Assembly (NCBI GenBank): GCA_012271065.1
Contig: JAAXHE010000020.1
Location: forward strand, 1,303 to 8,310
DNA: 7,008 nucleotides
Direction of reading: 5' to 3'
Source: Candidatus Latescibacterota bacterium
Lineage (GTDB): Bacteria > Latescibacterota > UBA2968 > GCA-2709665
Below, one piece after another: positions 6,832 to 7,008 of the stretch (position 1 is its first letter; every line of letters starts with the position of its first letter). A program made the translations under genes and the position numbers. Below the pieces are notes generated by a model that did no database searches, was not told the origin of the DNA, and saw only the letters and a program-made list of their open reading frames with translations.

Positions 6832-6844
6832 GAATTCTGCGGGA
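6824..6844. repeat. Perfect 7-bp inverted repeat overlapping the candidate -35
   Basis: TCCCGCA at 6824-6830 pairs with TGCGGGA at 6838-6844 around the seven-base spacer AGAATTC. It lies two bases from the preceding inverted repeat and overlaps the candidate -35 element. The symmetry resembles a dimeric repressor site, but no regulator can be assigned. Confidence 0.5.
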
Positions 6845-7008
6845 AGAACTCAATGGCCTGATTGCGTGTTCCCTTTCTCAACGACATCTGCCGCCCGTGC
6901 CTCGCGCTACACCATTTAGAACGACGGTATGTCCAAACCGTTCCCCCGATTTTTCCAATGACATCCGCCATCTCTTCCATATATTAGCCTCAATCCGAAA
7001 AAAACAGC

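Larger units (their letters stand above)
6768..6980 (-). pseudogene. Doubtful 70-codon reading frame, possible wHTH gene remnant
   Basis: The frame starts at an ATG with GAGG seven bases upstream. It begins MEEMADVIGKIGGTVWTY, which resembles the N-terminus of small winged-helix proteins of the DUF2582 type (pattern: iG..aG.vW). The similarity stops there: the rest is basic, then Gly, Pro and Thr rich, and it runs through the two inverted repeats and the candidate promoter, so it does not look like a folded protein. I could not restore the family sequence in the other two frames by eye. It may be a decayed gene start, a leader peptide or chance. The family match is from memory only. Confidence 0.2.
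6672..7008. other. 337-bp region without a confident gene
   Basis: Upstream region of the large exported-protein gene. It contains, moving away from that gene, the Shine-Dalgarno site, a leader of about 125 bases with no clear structure, the candidate promoter with its two inverted repeats, the doubtful 70-codon frame and, at 6999-7005, a run of seven A (T on the minus strand). That run could be the tail of a terminator for a gene outside the window. The part beyond about 6850 is less GC-rich than the genes. No RNA gene or riboswitch was recognised. Confidence 0.6.

Noticed and set aside
6571..6861. Short open frames of 63-86 codons on both strands around the upstream region
   Set aside because: They overlap the real start of the large gene or the inverted repeats, overlap one another, and show no domain or convincing ribosome site.

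Overview
The window is a GC-rich bacterial segment with two convergent gene groups. The gene content suggests a Gram-negative organism with an outer membrane, most likely from the FCB superphylum or a nearby candidate phylum such as Gemmatimonadota, Latescibacterota, Zixibacteria or KSB1. The reasons are a PorV/PorQ-type outer-membrane protein, a very large protein ending in a BamA-like barrel, and the tyrosine-histidine form of the PGG motif in the flippase-like protein. The phylum is inferred from protein families remembered without a search.

Left half, plus strand (positions 3-2942): three closely spaced genes that look like one operon. They are a PorV/PorQ-family outer-membrane beta-barrel protein, the ribosome-assembly GTPase Era, and a multi-spanning lysylphosphatidylglycerol-synthase-TM (UPF0104/YbhN) protein. 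Gaps are 15 bp each. The promoter of this operon lies outside the window, or the first gene begins further upstream.

Middle (2943-3416): a short convergent junction with a hairpin and U-rich tail that fits a terminator for the minus-strand group, then a 102-residue TPR protein with a TTG start on the minus strand, then a 107-bp gap.

Right half, minus strand (3417-6671): one 1084-residue exported protein. It has a signal peptide, a gluzincin metalloprotease domain (HELAH plus a downstream glutamate), six TolB-type PD40 propeller repeats, an acidic alanine-rich linker, and a C-terminal Omp85/BamA-like outer-membrane barrel ending in phenylalanine. Its start is fixed by an almost perfect Shine-Dalgarno sequence. 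Codon use changes sharply inside this gene: the protease-propeller part uses G-ending codons heavily, whereas the signal peptide, the barrel and the other genes do not. This is the most unusual signal in the window.

Right edge (6672-7008): 337 bp without a confident gene. It holds a candidate promoter, two perfect inverted repeats interleaved with that promoter, a G-rich tract, and a doubtful 70-codon reading frame whose first residues resemble a small winged-helix protein. No tRNA, rRNA, CRISPR array, insertion sequence or phage gene was seen.
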